Source: Clostridium kluyveri DSM 555 (lineage in GTDB: Bacteria > Bacillota > Clostridia > Clostridiales > Clostridiaceae). From it: 64,000 nt of DNA. Numbering within the stretch: the first letter of the stretch is position 1; every line of letters starts with the position of its first letter. A program made the position numbers and the translations under genes. Of this stretch, positions 53,679-61,120 are shown piece by piece. The notes under the pieces are model-generated. The model saw nothing but the letters and a program-made list of their open reading frames with translations. It did no database searches and had not been told where the DNA came from. Location of the stretch: contig NC_009706.1 of the NCBI RefSeq assembly GCF_000016505.1, positions 2,666,001 through 2,730,000 on the forward strand, in the 5' to 3' direction.

Positions 53679-54578
53679 TCAGGCCGCCCGAAACCGCCAT
53701 GCAGCTGAACCCGAAAGTGCTGCGGTCAAATGCTCTCTGCAGTTTGCAAATTCATCACCAATGAAACCAATCCGGTTTAGGTAGGTTCTCATGGCAAATT
53801 TCTCGTTCTCCACCTGTGGCTTCTTTGCTGATGCACACTTTTGTGTTAAGGCTTGATGGTTGATGGCAAGCGCTAGAACAATGTAGCTTCTCATCTTTCC
53901 AGCATGAAGCTCGCTGTTAAAACCTCTAAGTTCAACTGTATGGTTTCCGGTAAAAAAGCTGTGAAGGTTGAGGAAATGGTAGCGGCTGTTGTGGTAATGA
54001 GTGCTTCTACTCTCGCTGTAACCCTCGTACCAAATGTCCTCAATTTGTCTCATGGTTTTAGGCTTTTTGTGGTTCATCTTCTCAACCAAAATGCTGTCCA
54101 TCTTTTTGCAGTAGCGCATTCGCTCCGGTGCAATCTGTAGTGCTTTATAAAATAAGTCATTTTTACTTGCAATGATATTTATAAAGTTTCGAATACTTCT
54201 TGGGGTATGTTCAGCACCGTCTAGATGAATGTGAATGCCGCAAGATGTATTTGTAAAGGCTCCAGCTTTGCGAAGCTTTCTTACTATCTCCTGCAAAGTT
54301 TCAATGTCCTCCCGGTAAGTTAGGATTGGGCTAACTAGCTCAACGCTATAATCTCTACCTGCAGCTACTTTTCTTCTACCTTCTTTTCTTTGACAGTGAA
54401 TGCTCCCATCATACATAAATCTCCAAACTCTACCATCTGGAGTTTTTACCTTCTTAGTGTCGTAGTAAGTCCCGCCTTCACTATAAGTGCCTTGCAAAAA
54501 CTCTGCAGCAACTCTGGCTGCCCTTTCCCTTGTAATCCCTGTAAATTCAATCTCGATTCCGAATTTTGCACTTAACAT
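53679..54578 (-). CDS. Amidoligase-family enzyme with extra C-terminal module
   Basis: A 299-residue protein with a COOH-NH2 ligase fold related to glutamine synthetase and GCS: KFGIEIEFTGITRERA, WRFMYDGSIHC, SVELVSPILTYREDIE, GIHIHLDG and HTVELRGFNSELH are the ATP/metal-binding blocks. Such ligases join an amino group to a glutamate-type carboxylate, on proteins or small molecules. The last 45 residues (ENEKFAMRTYLNRIGFIGDE and on, ALSGSAAW) recur in the 262-aa protein at 54941-55729. Preceded by a phage promoter with the shared spacer motif. The target is unknown. Confidence 0.85.
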   Translation of the reverse strand: MLSAKFGIEIEFTGITRERAARVAAEFLQGTYSEGGTYYDTKKVKTPDGRVWRFMYDGSIHCQRKEGRRKVAAGRDYSVELVSPILTYREDIETLQEIVRKLRKAGAFTNTSCGIHIHLDGAEHTPRSIRNFINIIASKNDLFYKALQIAPERMRYCKKMDSILVEKMNHKKPKTMRQIEDIWYEGYSESRSTHYHNSRYHFLNLHSFFTGNHTVELRGFNSELHAGKMRSYIVLALAINHQALTQKCASAKKPQVENEKFAMRTYLNRIGFIGDEFANCREHLTAALSGSAAWRFRAA

Positions 54579-54610
54579 CGTATCTCGCTCCTTTTAAAGT
54601 GTGTTTGTCC

Positions 54611-54653
54611 TTTCGGCATGTACATATATCACTCTAAAAGGCTTATATAGCAA
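54611..54653 (-). promoter_or_regulatory. Promoter with shared phage spacer motif (copy A)
   Basis: The minus strand has TTGCTA, 18 nt, ATATAT, then GTACATGCCGAAA. The spacer AAGCCTTTTAGAGTG and downstream TATGTA recur at 55751-55792 and loosely at 33022-33056. It lies upstream of the amidoligase. Confidence 0.55.
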
Positions 54654-54713
54654 GACAATTCTGCAATATAAATCTACATATTTACTGCCATATTGGTCTT
54701 AAAATGTGTATGT

Positions 54714-54941
54714 TTACTCTTCGATTTTCCTGCATAAATCCTCTCCAAAGACCACTCCAAGGGAACTGCCTGAATCCCAACTGACGTGGATAGTTCCCAT
54801 ATCATCAACACTAGTAACCGTACCTTTATCTCCTGGCTGAAGCTTGGTATAAGGGTCATTCATCTTAAGTAGCATGACACGAGTTCCTGGAGTGTAATTA
54901 CTTCTAAGTTGCTTTAGCATTTCTGGATGAATGATATTCAT
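54714..54941 (-). CDS. DUF4314-family small phage protein
   Basis: A 75-residue protein: TPGTRVMLLKMNDPYTKLQP and GDKGTVTSVDDMGTIHVSWD are an SH3-like small beta barrel. Proteins of this family recur in the same phage cassettes. The function is unknown. It overlaps the end of the 262-aa protein gene by 1 nt. Confidence 0.8.
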   Translation of the reverse strand: MNIIHPEMLKQLRSNYTPGTRVMLLKMNDPYTKLQPGDKGTVTSVDDMGTIHVSWDSGSSLGVVFGEDLCRKIEE

Positions 54942-55729
54942 TATTCACTCACCTCCTCATGCTTGGCACTTCCGCTTTTGAAGGCAGAGCTACCCGACAG
55001 TTTGGAGAGGAGAATTTTTCGTTCTGTTTTGTATTCTGGCCCGATAAAGCCAAGTCTTAGAAGGAAACAACGGAAAGCGTACTTTTCATTCTCCACTGAT
55101 TTCTCGGTCGAGTTGACGCGAGTCTGTTTCTTTGCCATTTCACAAAGTGCTGTTACAAAGTGGGTATAAGCCTTAACCTCCTCTGCGGAGCACTTACTTT
55201 TGAACCAAGGGAAGGTTATAAATTCCTCATTTATGATAATGGGAATAGAGTCAGTATCAAGTGCTTTCTTTATAAGGGTTTCTTTGCTTTCTACCAATCC
55301 TTTTAGGTTACCAAGTGCAGTTTCGCTAAAACCCTCCCTCGGCATTTGAATAATCAAACTAATAGCTTCTTCGGTTTCATTTGATTCGCTGTATACGGGA
55401 GGTTCTTCGTAATCACTATTTGGACTTACCCTACCCCCAAGAGCCGCTTCATTAGGAACTTGAATATTTTCAAGAACAGGCTCTGCTGCTGGAATTGGTG
55501 TGTCAAATTCTACTGTAACCGCCTTAAAGTCATGAAGGCCTAATAGATTATTAACCAGTTCAGAATTTATTGGTCCTCTGACTACCCCGTTTTTGTCAAT
55601 GTTGTAGTCTGCCACTTCATATGCAAATGTAGGTGCTCCAAGATATCTTGCAGGAGCATTCAGTTTTTGGCTGATTGCGTTGACTAGCTCTTTTCTTTTT
55701 GCTCCTGTGACATTATAGTTTATCTGCAT
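54941..55729 (-). CDS. Phage protein of unknown function sharing the amidoligase C-terminal module
   Basis: A 262-residue protein. The N-terminal part (INYNVTGAKRKELVNAISQK, ATFAYEVADYNIDKNG with GPINSELV) is a YgiT/'virulence-related' type domain seen in such phages. An acidic linker follows. The last 45 residues (ENEKYAFRCFLLRLGFIGPE and LSGSSAF) match the end of the amidoligase: pattern ENEK.A.R..L.R.GFIG.E, then R..L...LSGS.A. This hints that both proteins bind the same partner. Preceded by the shared-spacer promoter. Confidence 0.65.
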   Translation of the reverse strand: MQINYNVTGAKRKELVNAISQKLNAPARYLGAPTFAYEVADYNIDKNGVVRGPINSELVNNLLGLHDFKAVTVEFDTPIPAAEPVLENIQVPNEAALGGRVSPNSDYEEPPVYSESNETEEAISLIIQMPREGFSETALGNLKGLVESKETLIKKALDTDSIPIIINEEFITFPWFKSKCSAEEVKAYTHFVTALCEMAKKQTRVNSTEKSVENEKYAFRCFLLRLGFIGPEYKTERKILLSKLSGSSAFKSGSAKHEEVSE

Positions 55730-55750
55730 TTTTTATACCGCCTTTCTATT

Positions 55751-55792
55751 TTCGGTACATACATATATCACTCTAAAGGCTGTTAATATCAA
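55751..55792 (-). promoter_or_regulatory. Promoter with shared phage spacer motif (copy B)
   Basis: The minus strand has TTGATA, 18 nt, ATATAT, then GTATGTACCGAAA. AGCCTTTAGAGTGATATATG is nearly identical to copy A. It lies upstream of the 262-aa gene. Confidence 0.6.
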
Positions 55793-55830
55793 GTCATTTA
55801 GAGCATCTTTCTGTAGAAAATACTGTTCCA

Positions 55831-57072
55831 TTAATCGGCGGTAGCAACGTCTGGCAGGTCACAATATCTTATTTTCGAACCATCTCTTAAAAGAAACACA
55901 CCGTCTGAGTTTCCAACTTGCTCAATATACCTTTTCACAATAACATCACAGTACTTTTCATCCAGTTCAATGGTGTAACAGATTCTATCTGTCTGCTCAC
56001 AGGCAATCAGTGTGCTTCCTGAACCACCAAAAGGATCAAGCACGATACAATTAGAAAGGCTTGAATTCAAAATAGGGTAGGCCACAAGTGCAACTGGCTT
56101 CATCGTAGGATGATCACTGTTTTTCTTCGGTTTCTCAAATTCCCAGATGGTGGTCTGCTTTCTATCGGAATACCAGTTATGCTTACCTTTCTTTTTCCAC
56201 CCAAAGAGAATAGGCTCATGCTGCCACTGATAAGGGGAGCGACCGAGAACAAGGGACTGCTTTTTCCATATACAAGTACCGGAAAGATAAAATCCTGCAT
56301 CAGAGAATGCTCTTCTAAAATTGAGTCCTTCGGTATCCGCATGGAATACATAAATAGAAGCGTCCTTTGCCATCGCTGCTTCGGTGTTCTGAAATGCTGC
56401 AAGCAGGAAATCGTAGAACGCTTCGTTAGCCATATTGTCATTTTTGATTTTTCCAGCGGTGCCTTCATAGTTAACGTTATATGGAGGGTCCGTAACTACC
56501 AAATTAGCAGTTTTCCCATCCATCAAGACATCAAAGGTGTCTTTCTTTGTACTGTCTCCGCAGACTAATCGATGCTGTCCAAGTAGCCAAATATCCCCTA
56601 AATGCGAAACAGCGGGCTTTTTCAGCTCGCTGTCTACATCGAAATCATCTTCTTTTATATTATCCTTAAGGGAATCCTTGAAAAGATCGTCCAACTCTCC
56701 TGGGTCAAAACCTGTCAAAGACACATCAAAGTCTGAAGCATTTAAGTCCGTGATGAGAAGTGCTAATTTGTCTTTATCCCAATCACCACTTATTTTATTT
56801 AGTGCAATGTTCAGCGCCTTCTCCTTTTGCTCATCCATTTCAACAACTACGCATTCTATCTCATCCATGCCCATACTCAGCAGGATTTTCAAACGCTGAT
56901 GACCTCCGATGACTCTGCCTGTGGTCTTATTCCATATTACGGGTTCTACATATCCAAACTCCTCAAGGGAGCGTTTAAGTTTCTCATATTCCGGATCACC
57001 CGGTTTTAAATCCTTCCTTGGGTTATATTCAGCGGGGATGAGTTGTTTCGTTTTAATCTTCTCTATCAACAT
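55831..57072 (-). CDS. ParB-like nuclease domain fused to DNA N6/N4-methyltransferase
   Basis: A 413-residue protein starting MLIEKIKTKQLIPAEYNPRK at 57072. The N-terminal ParB/Srx-like domain has NPRKDLKPGDPEYEKL and VIGGHQRLKIL. The methyltransferase has VVTDPPYNVNYEG (DPPY, motif IV) and LDPFGGSGSTLIACEQ (motif I), in beta-class order, so it methylates an exocyclic amino group of A or C. It protects phage DNA or marks it for packaging. It overlaps metK by 20 nt; the recognition site is unknown. Confidence 0.9.
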   Translation of the reverse strand: MLIEKIKTKQLIPAEYNPRKDLKPGDPEYEKLKRSLEEFGYVEPVIWNKTTGRVIGGHQRLKILLSMGMDEIECVVVEMDEQKEKALNIALNKISGDWDKDKLALLITDLNASDFDVSLTGFDPGELDDLFKDSLKDNIKEDDFDVDSELKKPAVSHLGDIWLLGQHRLVCGDSTKKDTFDVLMDGKTANLVVTDPPYNVNYEGTAGKIKNDNMANEAFYDFLLAAFQNTEAAMAKDASIYVFHADTEGLNFRRAFSDAGFYLSGTCIWKKQSLVLGRSPYQWQHEPILFGWKKKGKHNWYSDRKQTTIWEFEKPKKNSDHPTMKPVALVAYPILNSSLSNCIVLDPFGGSGSTLIACEQTDRICYTIELDEKYCDVIVKRYIEQVGNSDGVFLLRDGSKIRYCDLPDVATAD

Positions 57073-58228
57073 ACTTTTCCACCGCCTTTCTAAATTCACT
57101 GTACTTATTTACATCCTCCCACGGGAATAGACAACTATTAAAGTGACCATAAACAGCTGTATCAGAGTAAATCACATTCCTTAGACGCAACTTCTCTATG
57201 ATTGCCGCAGGTCTTAAATTGAAAATCTCCTGTGCAGCAAGAGTTAATATTTCGTCAGAAACAATACCTGTGCCAAGAGTATTTACAGAAAAGGCTACAG
57301 GATTTGCCTTACCTATGGCATAGGATATACTAACTTCACATCTCTTTGCATATCCACACCAGACGATATGCTTTGCAATGTACCGAGCCATATAGGCACC
57401 GCTTCGGTCAACTTTGGTGGGGTCTTTACCACTAAGTGCGCCACCTCCATGGGATGCAAGTCCTCCATAGGTATCAACCATAATTTTTCTACCAGTTAAG
57501 CCTGTATCGGCAGCGGGACCACCAAGAACAAACTGCCCCGACGGATTGATGAGAAGTTCTGTTTCATCATCAAAAGGGAAGTCCTCAAAGCACTGCCATA
57601 AGACGTTGTTAAGGATACCCGCCTTAAGTTCTTCCAGTGTTTTATTCTTATCATGCTGCACCGAAATCACAATCGTCTTTATTCTTACTGGAGTGTCATC
57701 TTCATACTCCACTGTTACCTGTGCTTTACCATCAGGAAAAGTCCCTTTTATCAGTTTTCCTTTGCGACAATCATCCAGTCTCTTTACGATTCTGTGGGAA
57801 AGCACAAGGGGCAGGGGAAGCATTTCTCTTGTTTCCTTTGTAGCATAACCATACATAGTTCCCTGGTCTCCAGCACCGATGGAACCGTACTGTTCGTTTA
57901 TCCCATTTCGTGCTTCCAGTGCGGTGTTCACACCAGCCGCAATATCTACACTTTGATTATGTACATATACATAAATCAAAAATTTTAGAGGATTGTATCC
58001 CACATCCTTTAGTACATTTTTTACAATGTCTCTAATATTCACTTTCTCGCTGCAGGAGATCTCGCCCGCCACGATAATTTTTCCTTTAGTCGCCATTACC
58101 TCACAAGCGACACGTGATGCCTTATCTTTACGTAGGCATGCTTCCAAAATGCTATCTGCAATAATGTCGCATAGTTTATCAGGATGTCCAGCACATACAC
58201 TTTCTGCTGTTAAATATCTCTTACTCAT
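57053..58228 (-). CDS. metK: Phage-borne S-adenosylmethionine synthetase (MetK)
   Basis: A 391-residue protein starting MSKRYLTAESVCAGHPDKLC at 58228. The methionine-ATP site GAGDQGTMYGYA, GPAADTGLTGRKIMVDTYGG and GGGALSGKDPTKVDRSGAY are the hallmark MAT motifs and look complete. It makes SAM from methionine and ATP. It overlaps the methyltransferase gene downstream, which suggests that the phage supplies its own SAM for DNA methylation. Confidence 0.93.
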   Translation of the reverse strand: MSKRYLTAESVCAGHPDKLCDIIADSILEACLRKDKASRVACEVMATKGKIIVAGEISCSEKVNIRDIVKNVLKDVGYNPLKFLIYVYVHNQSVDIAAGVNTALEARNGINEQYGSIGAGDQGTMYGYATKETREMLPLPLVLSHRIVKRLDDCRKGKLIKGTFPDGKAQVTVEYEDDTPVRIKTIVISVQHDKNKTLEELKAGILNNVLWQCFEDFPFDDETELLINPSGQFVLGGPAADTGLTGRKIMVDTYGGLASHGGGALSGKDPTKVDRSGAYMARYIAKHIVWCGYAKRCEVSISYAIGKANPVAFSVNTLGTGIVSDEILTLAAQEIFNLRPAAIIEKLRLRNVIYSDTAVYGHFNSCLFPWEDVNKYSEFRKAVEKYVDRED

Positions 58229-58248
58229 TACATCATATCTCCTCATCT

Positions 58249-58800
58249 TTATTTTCCTCTGCGGGCAGATAGCAATCGCTCCATCACATCGTCTTGTGGG
58301 TTTAAACCAGAGTACTCTGTAGCACAGTTCTCCCTAACGATTTGATATATCTCCATCCATAGCCTGTTTGTCTGACTCATAAAGCTCTGGCTCATCGCTA
58401 CATAAGGACTTTGAATTGCATTGCCGGTAGTGGGATGCTTGGCTAGAAAACCAAACTCGGTTACCGCTTCCTCACACTGTATCCATCTGGCCGCACTCAT
58501 GGCATACCGTTCTAGAAGCTGTGGAAGTACCAAATGGGCACATTCTCGCTCCTCAAGCCATTTCCATGTAATTTCATAGATTTCACTCGCTTCTAAGGTT
58601 TTCCCATCCTTTTGCACTGCGGAGAGCATGGCCCTTGGTTTTGGCATTTCCTGCCCCTTCAGGTCAGCAGTATTCTTGAACTCGACGACTTCAAGCTTTC
58701 TTTTACCGGGATTTCCCTCAGCAATTTTGTCAGCAAGTGGTTTTTTCTTTTGACCGGAGCCTATACGGGCGCCGCCTCGATTTGTTCCATCTTTGGCCAT
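58249..58800 (-). CDS. Terminase small subunit, P27 family
   Basis: A 183-residue protein: GGARIGSGQKKKPLADKIAE, EGNPGKRKLEV, then TWKWLEERECAHLVLPQLLE and KHPTTGNAIQSPYVAMSQSF. These are typical of P27-type terminases, which recognise the pac/cos site. It lies next to HNH and far from the large subunit. Confidence 0.88.
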   Translation of the reverse strand: MAKDGTNRGGARIGSGQKKKPLADKIAEGNPGKRKLEVVEFKNTADLKGQEMPKPRAMLSAVQKDGKTLEASEIYEITWKWLEERECAHLVLPQLLERYAMSAARWIQCEEAVTEFGFLAKHPTTGNAIQSPYVAMSQSFMSQTNRLWMEIYQIVRENCATEYSGLNPQDDVMERLLSARRGK

Positions 58801-58910
58801 TCACTCACCTCTTTTCATCGATGGGCCTATTACCCCGTTTGAAACCGCGAATTTTCACGCGTTACCCCACGCCCGTTGCACATCTAAAAAGCTGTGGAGA
58901 TTTGACTCCC
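58801..58910. other. HNH-terS spacer, candidate cos region
   Basis: 110 bp with high GC relative to neighbours (GGGTAACGCG, TTTCAAACGGGG, GGGGAGTCAAATCTCC) and no gene. In HK97-like Gram-positive phages cos sites often lie here. The sequence alone does not prove it. Confidence 0.3.
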
Positions 58911-59270
58911 CTACCGGGTTCCCCAACGGTCTCCATCTTTTGCAGTGATGGTAGAGTGACAGGAAGTACAAAGGGACATCAGATTGCTTCTATCATGGGT
59001 TCCACCTCTTGCTAGAGGAAGAATGTGATGCACCTCGGTTGCTGGGGTCAGCTTTCCTTGTCGTTTACACTCCTCGCAAAGAGGATGAGCCGCAATGTAG
59101 CGGTCACGTATTCTTTTCCATGCACGACCATATCGCTTACGAGTTGCTGGATCGCGGTCATACTTTTCATACCGTGCAGCTTCCTTTTTAGCATGTTCTT
59201 TACAAAAACCTCTGTCAGTCAGCTCTGGACAACCAGGATAAGAGCATGGACGCTTAGGTTTCCTTGGCAT
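58911..59270 (-). CDS. Phage HNH endonuclease
   Basis: A 119-residue protein starting MPRKPKRPCSYPGCPELT. CSYPGC, FCKEH and later CEEC and CTSC bind zinc; the HNH core is VHHILPLARGGTHDRSNLMS with CHS following. HNH proteins beside the terminase assist in cos cleavage in several phage groups. It is the first gene after the late-type promoter. Confidence 0.9.
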   Translation of the reverse strand: MPRKPKRPCSYPGCPELTDRGFCKEHAKKEAARYEKYDRDPATRKRYGRAWKRIRDRYIAAHPLCEECKRQGKLTPATEVHHILPLARGGTHDRSNLMSLCTSCHSTITAKDGDRWGTR

Positions 59271-59356
59271 ACTACACCTCCTTTTACCCATAGAAAAAGC
59301 CCTCGCAGGAGAAATGCTCCCGTGAAGGCTTCTGTTTATTAATATTCCATACTACC

Positions 59357-59421
59357 ATTATATAACTTTCACTACGGACAAACAGTGTCATCGTATGCCA
59401 AACTGTGCCAAAGTGTGCCAA
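59357..59421 (-). promoter_or_regulatory. Probable phage late promoter with three helically phased repeats
   Basis: A -10 TATAAT (59357-59362, minus strand) has no good -35. Upstream are three TTGGCA repeats at 59396-59401, 59406-59411 and 59416-59421, spaced exactly 10 bp. A helically phased array upstream of a -35-poor promoter suggests an activator site; the sigma-like late regulator at 60489-60902 is the natural candidate. Confidence 0.6.
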
Positions 59422-59489
59422 CCTTTTGCAAGAAATCAAATTATTGCGTACAAAAACCACCAATAGATATTTTAAAATATCCAAAGTTA

Positions 59490-59518
59490 TTGACATGTTT
59501 ATTGTCAATTATTATAAT
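59490..59518 (+). promoter_or_regulatory. Promoter and operator of the XRE/deformylase unit
   Basis: TTGACA (59490-59495) and TATAAT (59513-59518) are 17 nt apart on the plus strand. TTGACA...TGTCAA in the first part is a dyad covering the -35, a likely XRE operator. Confidence 0.75.
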
Positions 59519-59544
59519 AAAATTGTCCAATATCTTTGACATAG

Positions 59545-59745
59545 GTGATACTGTTGAAAAATAAAATTAAAACAATACGGAACAAATTGGGGATAACACA
59601 AGAACAACTTGCTAAGAAGTGTGGAGTTGTTAGACAAACAATAAATTGTATAGAGAATGATAAATATGATCCCACACTGGAATTGGCTTTCAAATTATCA
59701 AAAACGTTAAAAGTAAAGGTAGATGAATTGTTTATTTATGAATAA
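59545..59745 (+). CDS. XRE-family HTH regulator
   Basis: A 66-residue protein; GTG 59545 is the first start, but TTG 59554 behind AGGTG is more likely (63 residues, then MKNKIKTIRNKLG). A single HTH (LGITQEQLAKKCGVVRQTIN) with the typical ending DPTLELAFKLSKTLKVKVDE. It is on the plus strand against all other phage genes. It overlaps the deformylase start, so it probably controls that unit and itself. Confidence 0.85.
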   Translation: MILLKNKIKTIRNKLGITQEQLAKKCGVVRQTINCIENDKYDPTLELAFKLSKTLKVKVDELFIYE

Positions 59746-60313
59746 ATTTCATTCAAATTATATAATAACAATGAAAGATATTGTAAGAGAAGGTAATGAT
59801 ATCTTACATCGACCAACACTAGAAGTGATGGTTCCTCCCTCTGAGGAAGATAAGGAAACATTAACCAGTATGATGAATTTCTTAAAAAATAGTCAAGACT
59901 CTATTCTATCAAAAAAATATAAATTACGTGGAGGGGTTGGATTATCCGCGAACCAGATTGGCTTGAATAAGCGAATGTTTGTAGTGTATTTCACTGACGA
60001 GAAGGGAAAAGAACATGAGTATACTCTTATTAATCCAAAAATAATAAGCCATTCAGTTTCTATGATTTACTTACCACCAAGTGAAGGTTGCCTTTCTGTT
60101 GATCGAGTTATAGACGGGTTCGTGCCAAGATATGAGAGAATTAAAGTAAAAGGGTTTAATTTAGAAGGAGAAGAAATAATATTAAAACTCAATGGCTATT
60201 CTTCTATTGTTATTCAACATGAAATAGATCACCTAAATGGAATTATGTTTTATGAGCGTATCAATAAAGAAAACCCTTTCAAACTACCAGAAAACTGTAA
60301 AAGCTTATACTAA
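59738..60313 (+). CDS. def: Peptide deformylase (phage-borne)
   Basis: A 191-residue protein; the ATG at 59738 overlaps the XRE stop codon and gives MNKFHSNYIITMKDIV. All three PDF motifs are present: GVGLSANQIGL (motif 1), EGCLSV (motif 2, metal Cys) and IQHEIDHLNG (motif 3, HExxH). The sequence is of the YkrB/type 2 kind found in Bacilli. PDF removes the formyl group from new proteins. A second copy in the host could replace a blocked housekeeping enzyme. It sits alone with the XRE regulator in the opposite direction to the phage genes. Confidence 0.88.
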   Translation: MNKFHSNYIITMKDIVREGNDILHRPTLEVMVPPSEEDKETLTSMMNFLKNSQDSILSKKYKLRGGVGLSANQIGLNKRMFVVYFTDEKGKEHEYTLINPKIISHSVSMIYLPPSEGCLSVDRVIDGFVPRYERIKVKGFNLEGEEIILKLNGYSSIVIQHEIDHLNGIMFYERINKENPFKLPENCKSLY

Positions 60314-60336
60314 AATCACGCATTAGGTCGGTATTC

Positions 60337-60367
60337 AAAATGAGCTGTTGTTTTGACAGCTCATTTT
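60337..60367. terminator. Bidirectional terminator
   Basis: AAAATGAGCTGT, TGTTTTG, ACAGCTCATTTT: a perfect 12-bp stem with A and T tracts on both sides. It ends the deformylase transcript and the opposite late-regulator transcript. Confidence 0.85.
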
Positions 60368-60488
60368 AAATTTAATTACTCATTAAAAGTGAAATACTGA
60401 TTATTTGAATCACTGCGATTTTCCCACATTGACTAAGGTATTGGAGGCCTTTTGATTCTCTTCCCCATTATTATCAGGTTACTCCTTT

Positions 60489-60902
60489 TCATTTAGGCAC
60501 CTTTAAATGTTGCAAAGCGGATGAATGGAGTCTATGCACGGTTCTCATAGAAACATTAAGGTTAACACAGATTTCTTCCCAGTTAAGAAAGTTAATGTAT
60601 CGGTAACGAAGAAGCAGCTTCTCATCCACATTTTCCATCTGGTTAATCGCTTCACGGATATCTGATTTCAGCTCTATCAATCGTTCAACCTCTTGCTGTA
60701 TTTGTTGCTCCAAATCTATTATTCTAATCACATATTTTTCAAAGGGTGGGTCAGTACTCTTAGTTCGACTCACTTTTTCCTCAAGAACGGGGGATGAAAC
60801 ACTTCTTGATAGATCCCTTAAGTTTTTCAACTCTTCAAGGTCGGAGTTAATCAATTCATTCAGGCGATAAGCTTGTTTTAAGAATTCCTTAGCTGTCATC
60901 AT
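60489..60902 (-). CDS. Sigma-like late transcription regulator (DUF1492/ArpU type)
   Basis: A 137-residue protein. The N-terminal half is a coiled coil (LEQQIQQEVERLIELKSDIR). The C-terminal half is a sigma-4-like HTH: ENVDEKLLLRYRYINFLNWE then ICVNLNVSMRTVHRLHSSAL. Such proteins switch on the packaging and structural genes in Firmicute phages. Its last base overlaps the upstream 73-aa gene. The phased TTGGCA repeats at 59396-59421 are possible binding sites. Confidence 0.8.
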   Translation of the reverse strand: MMTAKEFLKQAYRLNELINSDLEELKNLRDLSRSVSSPVLEEKVSRTKSTDPPFEKYVIRIIDLEQQIQQEVERLIELKSDIREAINQMENVDEKLLLRYRYINFLNWEEICVNLNVSMRTVHRLHSSALQHLKVPK

Positions 60903-61120
60903 CGCACCACCTCCTCTTGTAGCTGTTGAATTAGCATGTCAGGGTTTAGAGAGGTAAGGACATTGAACAATTCAGAATGAAAGAAGCACTCCACCTCACG
61001 TTTCGTATATAAAGCAGAATCATTGCGAGGGTGTTTTGCTAGTCTTTTCAGTGCAAAACGATAATCCTTTACTGCCTGTAGAATAATGGCATTTGCCAGT
61101 TTTTCAAATGCATCCATCAT
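60899..61120 (-). CDS. Small phage protein of unknown function
   Basis: A 73-residue helical protein (FEKLANAIILQAVKDYRFAL, REVECFFHSELFNVLTSLNP). It lies between helicase and late regulator and overlaps both by 4 nt. Genes of this size and position are frequent in Firmicute phages. No family function is known. Confidence 0.65.
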   Translation of the reverse strand: MMDAFEKLANAIILQAVKDYRFALKRLAKHPRNDSALYTKREVECFFHSELFNVLTSLNPDMLIQQLQEEVVR

